Origin: Helicobacter sp. MIT 21-1697
GTDB lineage: Bacteria; Campylobacterota; Campylobacteria; Campylobacterales; Helicobacteraceae
Length of the DNA stretch: 64,000 nt
Direction: 5' to 3'
Assembly: GCF_026241255.1 (NCBI RefSeq)
Contig: NZ_JAPHNC010000001.1
Coordinates: 62,001-126,000, forward strand
The notes below the pieces were generated by a model that saw nothing but the letters and a program-made list of their open reading frames with translations, ran no database searches and was not told the origin of the DNA. This document shows, piece by piece, positions 17,400 to 25,800 of the stretch (position 1 is its first letter; every line of letters starts with the position of its first letter). Position numbers and translations under genes: made by a program.

Positions 17400-18073
17400 A
17401 AGTTTCCTTGAGATTGAGCGAATCGTTTGTTAAGATAAAAAATACTTAAAAGCAATACAAAGCATATTGCAAAAAGGCTAAAGGCGTATTGATGTGCGAG
17501 TGCATAATTGAGCGATTCTACTTCATCATAGATAGCGATACTTGCCACGCGCGTTTGATTTGGGATATTGCCTCCTATCATCATTACTACGCCAAATTCA
17601 CCAATAGTATGTGTAAAGCTCGTAACACAGCCTAAAAGGAGCGCAGCTTTGATATTAGGTAATAGCACAAAAAAAAGCGTATAGATTCTAGTTTTGCCCA
17701 GTATGAAGCTTGCTTCCTTGAGTGTGGGTGAAAGGCTTGAGAGCGCGGCTTTGATAGGATTGCACATAAAAGGCAAAGAAAAAATCACACTTGCAAGAAT
17801 CAGCCCTTCAAGGCTAAAAACGAGTTTAAGATGAAAATATTCTAATAAAAACGCACCTAAAGCATTTGTAGGACTAAAAGTAATCAAAAGATAGAATCCA
17901 AGCACAGATGGTGGTAGCACAAGAGGCAGCCATACAAGCACTTCTATGATGGGGCGCAAAGGACTTTGTGAAAAGGCAAGATAATTGCCCAATACTATGC
18001 CAAGAGGAAGTAAAATCAATGTAGTAAGTGTGGCAACTAAAAAGGTAAGCTGCATTGTTTCTAAAAAATCCAT
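17396..18073 (-). CDS. modB: Molybdate ABC transporter permease
   Basis: The 225-residue integral membrane protein has about five hydrophobic segments and the conserved binding-protein-dependent transport loop (SLSPTLKEASFILGKTR ... GCVTSFTHTIGEFG) that contacts ModC. The frame is open to 18112, but ATG 18073 follows AAGGAAAG by six bases and starts at the usual MDFLETMQL, so it is chosen. It lies in the operon modA-modB-modC. Confidence 0.93.
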   Translation of the reverse strand: MDFLETMQLTFLVATLTTLILLPLGIVLGNYLAFSQSPLRPIIEVLVWLPLVLPPSVLGFYLLITFSPTNALGAFLLEYFHLKLVFSLEGLILASVIFSLPFMCNPIKAALSSLSPTLKEASFILGKTRIYTLFFVLLPNIKAALLLGCVTSFTHTIGEFGVVMMIGGNIPNQTRVASIAIYDEVESLNYALAHQYAFSLFAICFVLLLSIFYLNKRFAQSQGNL

Positions 18074-18125
18074 TAAGCTTTCCTTATCAAGCAAAATATA
18101 AGTGCAAGGCAATTAAAGCCTAAGG

Positions 18126-18896
18126 TTACTTATTTGGCTTATCATATCCATATTCTTTAAATATTTTCTGTGCTGATTGTGAATGAGTAATATACTTTGC
18201 AAAATCTTTGGCAAGTTGAGAATCTTTGCCAAATGCAGGAATAATCAATGCTTGATTAATGGGTTTATAAGTGTTTTCATCAATGAGTGTATAGGTGAGA
18301 TGTGGTGTTTTGTTTTTTATTACCATTGAGAGTGCGCTAAAGCCGATTTCGCTTGCACCTGTGAGCACATAGTTTGTTGCTTGTCCAATAGAATCTCCTG
18401 TGCTTAGTTTATTTTTGAGTTTTTTATCAAGTTTTTGAGATTTTAAAAATTCCTCTGCTGCTCTCCCATAGGGTGCAAGTTTAGGATTTGGGATAGCAAT
18501 ATGAGTGATAGTGCCATTTTGCAGTATATCAATGTTATTGGCTTTAAATTTTGTATTGACACTAAAAAGCACAAGTTTGCCTTTAGCATAGTCAATAGGG
18601 GGCAAGGGAGCGAGTTTTTCATCATAGAGTTTTTGTGGATAGCTCACATCGGCAGCGATAAAAAGATGAGCAGGAAAGCCATTTTGAATCTGTGCATAAG
18701 CCTTGCCCGAAGAAAGGTAGCTTATATGAATCTTGTCGTTTTTATGTGCTTTTAAATAAGCGTTTTTAATATCTTCAAGCACATATTTGAGACTTGCTGC
18801 GGCAAGGATATTGATTTCTTCGGCTATTGCACCTGTGCAAAAAATAAGGTTTAGCACGCAGATATGAAGCACTTTATTCAAAAAATACTTTTTCAT
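18126..18896 (-). CDS. modA: Molybdate-binding periplasmic protein
   Basis: The 256-residue solute-binding protein begins with a signal peptide ending near ...TGAIA (about residue 25). It continues with the ModA motif INILAAASLKYVLEDI and SSGKAYAQIQNG, whose serines bind the oxyanion. It delivers molybdate or tungstate to ModBC, needed for molybdopterin enzymes. A ModE-like palindrome lies 33-52 bases upstream. The modB start is 52 bases downstream. Confidence 0.93.
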   Translation of the reverse strand: MKKYFLNKVLHICVLNLIFCTGAIAEEINILAAASLKYVLEDIKNAYLKAHKNDKIHISYLSSGKAYAQIQNGFPAHLFIAADVSYPQKLYDEKLAPLPPIDYAKGKLVLFSVNTKFKANNIDILQNGTITHIAIPNPKLAPYGRAAEEFLKSQKLDKKLKNKLSTGDSIGQATNYVLTGASEIGFSALSMVIKNKTPHLTYTLIDENTYKPINQALIIPAFGKDSQLAKDFAKYITHSQSAQKIFKEYGYDKPNK

Positions 18897-18928
18897 AGCT
18901 TTCCTTTTGTAATAAAATCTAAATATTA

Positions 18929-18948
18929 TTATATATAATTTTATATAA
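18929..18948. promoter_or_regulatory. Candidate ModE operator upstream of modA
   Basis: The bases read TTATAT, eight bases, ATATAA. This is the spacing of the E. coli ModE site upstream of modA (TTATAT-N8-ACATAA). The local DNA is nearly all A/T, so a chance palindrome is possible. A modE homologue lies about 7 kb upstream on the same strand. Confidence 0.5.
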
Positions 18949-19023
18949 CCAAGTCAAGTCAAGATACGATGATGGTCTGTATCAGCAATACAATCTTTAT
19001 TGATATATTTTGTATGAGTGATG

Positions 19024-19196
19024 TCAAGAGCATACAATAAGCTCCTCATAGCAAATTTCACAAATCATACACATCTCCCCACCAGTAAGATTATAGGTTG
19101 ATACACCAAAGAATCAATGCGGGATTCTAAAGTGGAAGTGTCCAATGTGGAATCCTTTGCTTTGGAATCTAAAATCTTAACCTTAATTTTATTTAA
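19024..19196 (-). pseudogene. Decayed type IIG enzyme C-terminal tail (copy B), downstream of the RloC-like gene
   Basis: The minus strand encodes ILDSKAKDSTLDTSTLESRI and then DSLVYQ. After a one-base deletion it continues in the next frame as YNLTGGEM. This parallels the tail of the intact type IIG gene (ILALKAKDSHCNTSHLESQI, then DGLVYQLYKL). DNA identity is moderate, so it is an old or paralogous fragment, not a fresh duplication. It fills most of the 355-base gap 18897-19251, which otherwise holds the modA promoter region and an AAGTCAAGTCAAG repeat. Confidence 0.65.
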
Positions 19197-19251
19197 ATTA
19201 TGTAACACATACTTTGGGAATAAAGCAAAATTAAACTTATATGCAATGAAA

Positions 19252-21411
19252 TTAAGCTTGATTGGCGTGTATAAATTTTTCAAATATTTTCACAATAAAT
19301 TTACATTTGTTTAAAACCTCATCATCTTTTTCTTCCATATTTTTATTATGATTTAATTTTTGTATATCGTCAGCATTATATTGCATTTCCATTTCCATTT
19401 TAGTTAGAATTTTTCCATAGCACTCTGTAAAGTTTGAATTATCCTCAAAAACAATAGCAAATAATCCCTCTAATAATTGTCTTGGAAGTTCTTTAATGTT
19501 TTGTGCTGTACCTGCATTTTCATCATTAATATAGCTATTTAATTTATTATAAATCTCTCTCAAATCATTTTCAAGTTTAATTTTTTCCAATACCTTAAAT
19601 TCAGAACTCAATTTTCTTTTGGATATTTCAAGAATTTGTTTTTGCCCCTTTTGGACTTTCAATTTTTTATTGAAATTGATTAGTGTTGTCTTATCGTGAG
19701 ATAGAATAAAAAGTTGTCCCATTTGGTTAGATTGAACTTTCTGCACAATATAATTGACAATTTTATCTTTATTCTGGGAATCTAGACTTGTAATAGGGTC
19801 ATCGATGATTAATAAGGGGTATTCTTGTAAATTATTTAAGTTGGCTAAATAAGAATTAATAAAATAAATTACTGAAATAATGGTTTTTTCTCCCTCGCTT
19901 AATCCACTTTTGCAATCAAACCATTCCTCATTGAAATTTTGCCTTTGAATTTTATAATGACTATCAGTTATTTTCTCAAATCTTATATCCTCAAAAAACC
20001 ATTCTCTTAAATCATTATTGAGCTGCTCAAAACTTTTATCTATTTCTTTAAGTTTCTCGTTTATTTCCCCTAGTTTTTCATTGTAGTATTTTATGCAGTT
20101 TTCAATTCTTTTAATGTGCCTACCATTTGTAGTTATTTTTTTCTGTATATCTAAAAACTTATATTTTTCTTTAGCGATAAAATGTCGCTTAATTTTTGCT
20201 ATATTTTCATCAATTATTTTTTGATAATCTGCCAACTGCTTATTGTGGGAATTAATAATGTTTTTTAACTCATCAGACAATATTCTTTCAAGGTTTTTTG
20301 AAAAATCTATTTTCTCAATAAACTCTATATCCTTGCTATTTGGGGCATTAAGCTTTTGTTGTAATTTTTGCAATAATTCCTTTAAATCATTATTGACTGC
20401 TTTTATAAACTCAAGGTAGTCTTGCCTTAAATTGTCTATGTTTATCTTTTTTTCAAGCATTATTTTTGTTGCGACAAGATTTTTATTGAGCCAATTTTCA
20501 AATTCATTAATCTCTTTTCTTATATCTTCAAAAAATTTTTTAGCCTTATTTAGTCTTTCAATAAATTTTTGATATTCTTGATTGAAGTGTTTTTCTAATT
20601 TTTCCCAAAGCTTGGTTTGAAGTATGTTTTGTTCGCATAAAGGACATTTTTCATTGTAGTCTTGTGGATATTTCTTTCTAAGATTTATTGCGGCTTTTGC
20701 AAAGCTTTCTAATTCAGAATCTTGTTTAAATCTTTCAATAGCTTGATTCTCTGGTGATTCTTTTAACATTTCTTGAAAAGCAGCAATCCCATTTGGTAAT
20801 TGTTGTAATCTATCAAAAACAAAAGCATCTATTTCGCTGGGGATATTATCAATGGAGTATTTTTCACAATTTTTAAATTCATCATTATTTAAAGTATTTG
20901 CATTATAAAAATCATCATCTTTAATATGTGCTTTTGTATAACTTTGCGGGGTTTTATATTTACTTGAATTAATTTTATTTAAAATTTCACGAGTATCACG
21001 CGCAATATTTTCTTTGAGTTTATCTTTTTCATATTCATTGGTTCTTTTCTCATTTTCTTTATTTTGTTTGATTGAATTTGCTTTATCTATTTTTTCTAAA
21101 ATTTCATCGCGTTTTTTAATGGTTTTAACAATATCATCTCCTGCATAAAAACTGCTGAAAGCGTTCTGATTATTGTCATCATTGATATAAAGTGTATTTC
21201 TTTTATATAGTTCATCATAATTGAAAATTTTATAATTTTTTTGAGAACACTCAAAAATATTTTTATCACTGGTAAAGTTTTGTAAAAATTGAGCAAAAGA
21301 GCTTTTGCCTTTTCCATTAAGTCCATAGATTAAATTAATTTCTTTAAATTCAATATTCGCCATATAATTATTAAAACTTTTAAAATTAATTTTATGTATT
21401 TTTTTAATCAT
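19252..21411 (-). CDS. RloC/PrrC-like AAA (AAA_13) ATPase with zinc hook, probable anticodon nuclease
   Basis: The 719-residue ABC/SMC-like ATPase has Walker A GLNGKGKSS (30-38), signature LSEGEKT (504-510), Walker B LLIIDD (533-538) and an H-loop SHD (571-573). Long charged coiled-coil segments lie between the Walker A and the signature. A CPLC motif (256-259) sits in that spacer like the zinc hook of RloC. The C-terminal 110 residues contain R644-x3-E648 and a later H688, which could be the Arg-Glu-His triad reported for PrrC/RloC tRNA-cutting domains. These families defend against phage by cleaving tRNA when activated. The start follows AAGAGGT. The DNA is visibly more AT-rich than its neighbours, suggesting acquisition. 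The nuclease role is inferred; a plain AAA_13 ATPase is the alternative. Confidence 0.72.
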   Translation of the reverse strand: MIKKIHKINFKSFNNYMANIEFKEINLIYGLNGKGKSSFAQFLQNFTSDKNIFECSQKNYKIFNYDELYKRNTLYINDDNNQNAFSSFYAGDDIVKTIKKRDEILEKIDKANSIKQNKENEKRTNEYEKDKLKENIARDTREILNKINSSKYKTPQSYTKAHIKDDDFYNANTLNNDEFKNCEKYSIDNIPSEIDAFVFDRLQQLPNGIAAFQEMLKESPENQAIERFKQDSELESFAKAAINLRKKYPQDYNEKCPLCEQNILQTKLWEKLEKHFNQEYQKFIERLNKAKKFFEDIRKEINEFENWLNKNLVATKIMLEKKINIDNLRQDYLEFIKAVNNDLKELLQKLQQKLNAPNSKDIEFIEKIDFSKNLERILSDELKNIINSHNKQLADYQKIIDENIAKIKRHFIAKEKYKFLDIQKKITTNGRHIKRIENCIKYYNEKLGEINEKLKEIDKSFEQLNNDLREWFFEDIRFEKITDSHYKIQRQNFNEEWFDCKSGLSEGEKTIISVIYFINSYLANLNNLQEYPLLIIDDPITSLDSQNKDKIVNYIVQKVQSNQMGQLFILSHDKTTLINFNKKLKVQKGQKQILEISKRKLSSEFKVLEKIKLENDLREIYNKLNSYINDENAGTAQNIKELPRQLLEGLFAIVFEDNSNFTECYGKILTKMEMEMQYNADDIQKLNHNKNMEEKDDEVLNKCKFIVKIFEKFIHANQA

Positions 21412-21420
21412 ATTTACCTC

Positions 21421-21497
21421 TTAATTTTCTACAATTTTTATCTCCCCATCAGTGAGATTATACAATTTATGCACTAGTTATTAATTTGAGATTCTAG
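21421..21497 (-). pseudogene. Decayed type IIG enzyme C-terminal tail (copy A)
   Basis: The minus strand encodes LESQIN and, after a one-base deletion, VHKLYNLTDGEIKIVEN followed by a stop. It matches the intact enzyme's LESQIDGLVYQLYKL and EIKII end. The fossil begins exactly at the stop codon of the 85-residue gene upstream and ends ten bases before the RloC-like ATG. Confidence 0.65.
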
Positions 21498-21751
21498 CCT
21501 TTTCTTATGGATTTTACAATATCTTTGCCTTTTTGTGTGAGCTGGATACTTGTAAATAATATTGCGCTACTTGACATCATATTTAAATTTTCATATATAA
21601 TCTTAATATACCCATTTTGTTGCAAATTAAAAAGTTGTTCAATAAAATCTATATCTTGTTTTGTTTTTATTTCGCAATATCCATTATTGCCAATATATTC
21701 AAGCCAATTATTATCAATACTAATTAACATATCCTTTCGCAATTCTTTCAT
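21494..21751 (-). CDS. Small protein of 85 residues, possibly winged helix, coupled to the type IIG gene
   Basis: I do not recognise this protein with certainty. It has a run of predicted helices followed by a beta-hairpin-like segment and the closing LTQKGKDIVKSI, a pattern often seen at the end of small winged-helix regulators. Its ATG overlaps the stop of the type IIG gene as ATGA, so translation is probably coupled. It lies between the restriction enzyme and the RloC-like gene. A regulatory or immunity role is possible but unproven. Confidence 0.6.
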   Translation of the reverse strand: MKELRKDMLISIDNNWLEYIGNNGYCEIKTKQDIDFIEQLFNLQQNGYIKIIYENLNMMSSSAILFTSIQLTQKGKDIVKSIRKG

Positions 21752-24700
21752 TTATTGCCCCTTTCTATAATTTTAATTTCTTTAGAATCTAGCTTGTAAA
21801 GTTGATAGACTAAGCCATCAATTTGGGATTCCAAATGTGAAGTATTGCAATGAGAATCTTTTGCCTTTAGAGCCAAGATTTCCTCCACCAAAGTGATGAT
21901 TTTATTACATAAAGGCTTATTATATTTTGTAATTTTAGGAATAGGGATACTCATTAAAGGCTCTTTTTCTACTTTATATAAACTTCCTTGTATTTTTCCA
22001 TTATGCTTGAGCCAAAATGCTATGAGTTTAGAGTTTAACAAACCTGTTAAAAACTTCATATCAAATCTGTTTGTTTGTATAAAAAATAATGCTCTTGAGC
22101 CATAAAAATTTTCTTTTGTATATGCAAAAGTTGGAATTTCACAACGCACTTGAGAGATTATTTTTTCATTTCCTTCAATAAAAAATCGCTCTTCTCGTTC
22201 TCTGTGCAAAAAGAAATAAGGTTTATTAGGGGTTTTATATTGTATTTTAGCTTTTTGTAATATTTCTTTATATGGTTCAAAATGTTGTTTTAAGTTTGGT
22301 AAATCATCTAAATTTTTTTGCTTATAATTTTTCGCAGACATATATATTAAAAATTTATCTGTTTCGCAAGTGCTATATTTCTGTGATAATCCTGTATGCC
22401 ATTCTTTGATGTATCGTTTTTCTTTTTTTGAAAAACAAGCAATATCCTTTACAATAAATAAATCATCTAGTGAGGGGCATATACCAGCACCCACTTCTTT
22501 TTCCTCCAAAAACATTTTTCCACCTACTAAAATTTTATTTAACACTTCCTCTTGCTTAGAATCTACAAAAGTCAAAGGTTTGTTTTGCATTTGTGTTGGT
22601 GTAATGCTAGGCTCTAAATAGAGATTGTCCTCAAAAGGCTCTCTTTTTAAAATCGCTTCTCTGTGTTTGTCTGTGGGCTTTTTGGATTCTATTTTTGCAT
22701 AGTTGATTTGATAGCTTTCAGGGATAGAATTTAGCTTTTGAAACTCCATAATCATTGTTTGAATACTTGCAGAATCAAAGCACATATATGAGCCAAAATC
22801 TATGAGATTTAGAATTTTGGCTTCTCGTAAAATCACATTCCTTAAGGCTTTTGCCCCCGTGTTTGTCGTCCAATTTTGCGTGGCGATAAAAGTTACAATG
22901 CCTTTATTTTTGGCTATATCAAAGCCTTTGCCTACAAAATGATACCAAATATCCATTTTGCCTTGATAAGTTCTTAAATGCCTTGTGCCATCAAAAAGCC
23001 TTTTATTATCGGCTTCTTTAATGTAGGGTGGATTCCCAATCACCAAATCAAAGCCTAGAAAGTCTCCATTAGAATCTAGCACTTCAGGGAATGCGAAACG
23101 CCATTCAAAAGTTGCTTGGTTTTGAAAATCCTCATAAATTTGCATAAGTTTTAAGAGATTCTCTAATTCTTTTTGTGAAATCTCCCTTAATGCCTTTCTC
23201 TCAAAATTCACACTCTTATGAAAATCAAAATATTCCACATAAGATTCTATATGAAATTGAGTTTCTGGCTCTAGTTCTGTGAGATTAATATAACCATACT
23301 GATAGAAAAATTCCTTTAAAGCTTGATGAAAGTTAATGTATTCATCGCAATTTCTTAAAAAGAGTTTGCAAAGATAAGAATATGCTTCCTCATAGTGTTG
23401 TTTATGGATTTGTGCAGATTGTTTATCGTGCTCGTTTTTGTAGGATTGCGCGTTTTGGCTCATTTCTTGGAATTTACCTTGTGCTTTTTTCTTTGTGTCT
23501 TGGATTTCACTTGCAAGGCTTTGATGTAGAAATAAATCGCTTTTTTCAAGAGTTTTTGCAAGTCTTGCTTCTAAGTTTTGGGTGAAATTTTCTAAAGTAA
23601 TATTTGTATCAATGTTTGAGACTAAACTATTCCCACACTTAATATTGATGTCAATATTGGGCAAAGTTTGGAGCTTGTGGGTTTTAGAATCTTTATCTTT
23701 TGTGAAGTTAAGATAATAAGCGTTTTTGAGGAGTTCTATCCACAGGCGAAGTCTCGCGATATTGCACGAGTTGGGATTAATATCCACGCCAAAGAGGTTA
23801 TTTTCAATGATAGATTTTTTGAGTTCAAAAAGGGATTTTTGGATTTGATGGTTTTTGTTTTGTTCGCTTTGGGGTCTTTTGTAAGCAAAGTTCTCTTTGT
23901 CAATTTTGAGATAAATTTCATCATCTTTAATCTCCAAACTCTCACAATCAATCTCTAAAAGCCCAAGTTTGTAATAAATATTTACCATTTCACTTAGGGC
24001 GGAAACAAGGAAATGCCCACTACCCACGCTTGGGTCGCAAATTCTAATGCTTTGCAAAAGCTTTTTGTATTTGTCTTTAATGTGTGTGCTAGATTCTGTT
24101 CTCTTGCGCTTTTCTCTGTGGATTTCTTCTTCTATATCCTCTAATGTTTTTGCATTCCACGCGGGATTGTAGGCATTAAATTTCTCCACTACAATTTTTG
24201 ATAACGATTCCCTACACATATAGCTTGTGATAAAGCTAGGCGTGTAGAAACTGCCCTCCTTGTAACCATTGAGCTTTTCAAAGACTGCGCCTAAGACGCT
24301 AGATTGGATAAGCTCTTTATTGCTGTAAGATTCTTCGCTAGGAGTTTGGGGAGAGATATTTCGGACTTCACTCTCAATATGACAAGAATTAGACTTTTTG
24401 CCAAAGTCAAAGGCATTTAAAAAATCAAAAAGATAGACGAGAAAAGCACATTTGCTCCCCGCTTTGTACGTGCTTTGCGTGGATTGGAACACTTCAATTT
24501 CTAAAGTATCATCAAGCAGGGCAATATCTAAAATCTCTAACTTTTCATCTTTGATAAACAGCGAGGAATTGAGGTAGGGCAGGAAGTTAAAGCCTCTATC
24601 GTTTGTGCGGTTTTGATAGTCTTTTGCCAAAACTTCAAAGAAAAGGTGGCTTAAGTCTTTGAAACTCTTAATTTTTGCGCCACTTAGGAAATTTAGGGCT

Positions 24701-25713
24701 TTGTCAAACTCATTAAAAGCAAGGAGATTGGCTTCAATGAGTTTGAGAAACAAAATGCGATTAAGCCACAGCAAAATATGGCTCATCACCACTTCAAAAT
24801 CGCTTGGCTTGTTGTGAGATGCTAATTTTAAAGCGATATGATTTGCAAAGCTTGTATCTTGTGTGCTATCGCATTCAATCGTGATTTTGCTATTTTTTTC
24901 ATATTCTTTCAATCCTAAAATATGCAGTAGCTCTTTATAGAATCTAGGATTAAGTGCGTTGGCGTCTCTTTGAAATTCATTGTGTAAAAAGTCGCGTTGC
25001 AGGAGCTTGTGTGTGAGGTTGAAATGTTTGTCATTGCGTAAATCAAAGGAAGTGTATTTAAGCGCAGAGTTTTCTGCTAAATTCTCTTCTGCCCCCCCCC
25101 CATTTAATTGCTTCTCTAAAATCTTTTGTAATTCAGCGTAAAAATCTTGTTGGTTGTCGATGAGAGTGCCTTTTTCATTTAGCCTTTTATAAAGCTTTAA
25201 AATTTCTTTATTTTTGTAAAAATGCCTTTCAAATTCTCGTGCGTTAAAGACAAAAAAACGCGTAAAATCTGTGATGATAATATATTTTAAGCTAATGTTT
25301 CTCTCTAAGCCTTGCTCATTGCCCTCGCGCTCACGAAAATAATATAAAATGCACTCGTGCAAAGCTTTGCAATTTGGATTATTGGGGCTAAACATTTCGG
25401 CTGTATTGCTGGGATTCTTGGCTTCAATGAGGATTTCAACTTGGGAATCTTTAAGCAAAGCCAAGTCAATTTCACTTCTGCCTTGTTGCTTATAAGAGGG
25501 TTGAGCGTGGAATCCTAACTCTTTAAGAAAGGGAGCAAGGGCGTTTGACACAATAGCAGGTTCATTTTGCCCTTTATTTTTATCAAAGGATTCTAAATAT
25601 TGTGCTACTTTTTCTTTAAAGTCCTCTAGCCCTGATGTTTTAGTCTGTGCATAGTCTTTATCAAAAGAGGTGAAAAAGTCCTTTGGTGTGAGAGATTCAA
25701 AGCTTAGTGGCAT
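21748..25713 (-). CDS. Type IIG restriction-modification enzyme with in-frame poly-G tract
   Basis: The 1321-residue single-chain enzyme joins nuclease, methyltransferase and specificity parts. The N-terminus has a PD-(D/E)xK-like site: D83, then E97-A-K99 in SEIDLALL...LIEAKNP. The methyltransferase has motif I DPSVGSGHFL near residue 560 and motif IV NPPY near 894, fitting N6-adenine methylation. The C-terminal 300 residues are the target-recognition part. It would methylate host sites and cut unmodified DNA; the recognition sequence is unknown. Ten G bases at codons 205-208 are in frame now. The start follows AAGGAC. Its stop overlaps the next start. It opens the island between modE and modA. 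Confidence 0.9.
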   Translation of the reverse strand: MPLSFESLTPKDFFTSFDKDYAQTKTSGLEDFKEKVAQYLESFDKNKGQNEPAIVSNALAPFLKELGFHAQPSYKQQGRSEIDLALLKDSQVEILIEAKNPSNTAEMFSPNNPNCKALHECILYYFREREGNEQGLERNISLKYIIITDFTRFFVFNAREFERHFYKNKEILKLYKRLNEKGTLIDNQQDFYAELQKILEKQLNGGGAEENLAENSALKYTSFDLRNDKHFNLTHKLLQRDFLHNEFQRDANALNPRFYKELLHILGLKEYEKNSKITIECDSTQDTSFANHIALKLASHNKPSDFEVVMSHILLWLNRILFLKLIEANLLAFNEFDKALNFLSGAKIKSFKDLSHLFFEVLAKDYQNRTNDRGFNFLPYLNSSLFIKDEKLEILDIALLDDTLEIEVFQSTQSTYKAGSKCAFLVYLFDFLNAFDFGKKSNSCHIESEVRNISPQTPSEESYSNKELIQSSVLGAVFEKLNGYKEGSFYTPSFITSYMCRESLSKIVVEKFNAYNPAWNAKTLEDIEEEIHREKRKRTESSTHIKDKYKKLLQSIRICDPSVGSGHFLVSALSEMVNIYYKLGLLEIDCESLEIKDDEIYLKIDKENFAYKRPQSEQNKNHQIQKSLFELKKSIIENNLFGVDINPNSCNIARLRLWIELLKNAYYLNFTKDKDSKTHKLQTLPNIDINIKCGNSLVSNIDTNITLENFTQNLEARLAKTLEKSDLFLHQSLASEIQDTKKKAQGKFQEMSQNAQSYKNEHDKQSAQIHKQHYEEAYSYLCKLFLRNCDEYINFHQALKEFFYQYGYINLTELEPETQFHIESYVEYFDFHKSVNFERKALREISQKELENLLKLMQIYEDFQNQATFEWRFAFPEVLDSNGDFLGFDLVIGNPPYIKEADNKRLFDGTRHLRTYQGKMDIWYHFVGKGFDIAKNKGIVTFIATQNWTTNTGAKALRNVILREAKILNLIDFGSYMCFDSASIQTMIMEFQKLNSIPESYQINYAKIESKKPTDKHREAILKREPFEDNLYLEPSITPTQMQNKPLTFVDSKQEEVLNKILVGGKMFLEEKEVGAGICPSLDDLFIVKDIACFSKKEKRYIKEWHTGLSQKYSTCETDKFLIYMSAKNYKQKNLDDLPNLKQHFEPYKEILQKAKIQYKTPNKPYFFLHREREERFFIEGNEKIISQVRCEIPTFAYTKENFYGSRALFFIQTNRFDMKFLTGLLNSKLIAFWLKHNGKIQGSLYKVEKEPLMSIPIPKITKYNKPLCNKIITLVEEILALKAKDSHCNTSHLESQIDGLVYQLYKLDSKEIKIIERGNK
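25092..25101 (-). repeat. Poly-G tract (G10) inside the type IIG gene
   Basis: Ten C bases on the plus strand are ten G bases in the coding strand, encoding Gly-Gly-Gly and the first base of Ala near residue 205. Loss or gain of one base would truncate the protein after its nuclease domain and before its methyltransferase. The tract currently keeps the frame open. Confidence 0.85.
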
Positions 25714-25800
25714 ATTTGTCCTTAAAAGTTTAATGCAAATATTTTATCTTAATTTCTCTCTTTTTACCCAAAAGGGAAGTGGAAATTTTAAGGGATAAAG

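Noticed and set aside
19065-19283. 72-codon frame downstream of the RloC-like gene as an intact small gene
   Set aside because: Its end matches the tail of the type IIG enzyme with a frameshift, and its beginning overlaps the RloC-like stop without a ribosome-binding site, so it reads as a gene relic.
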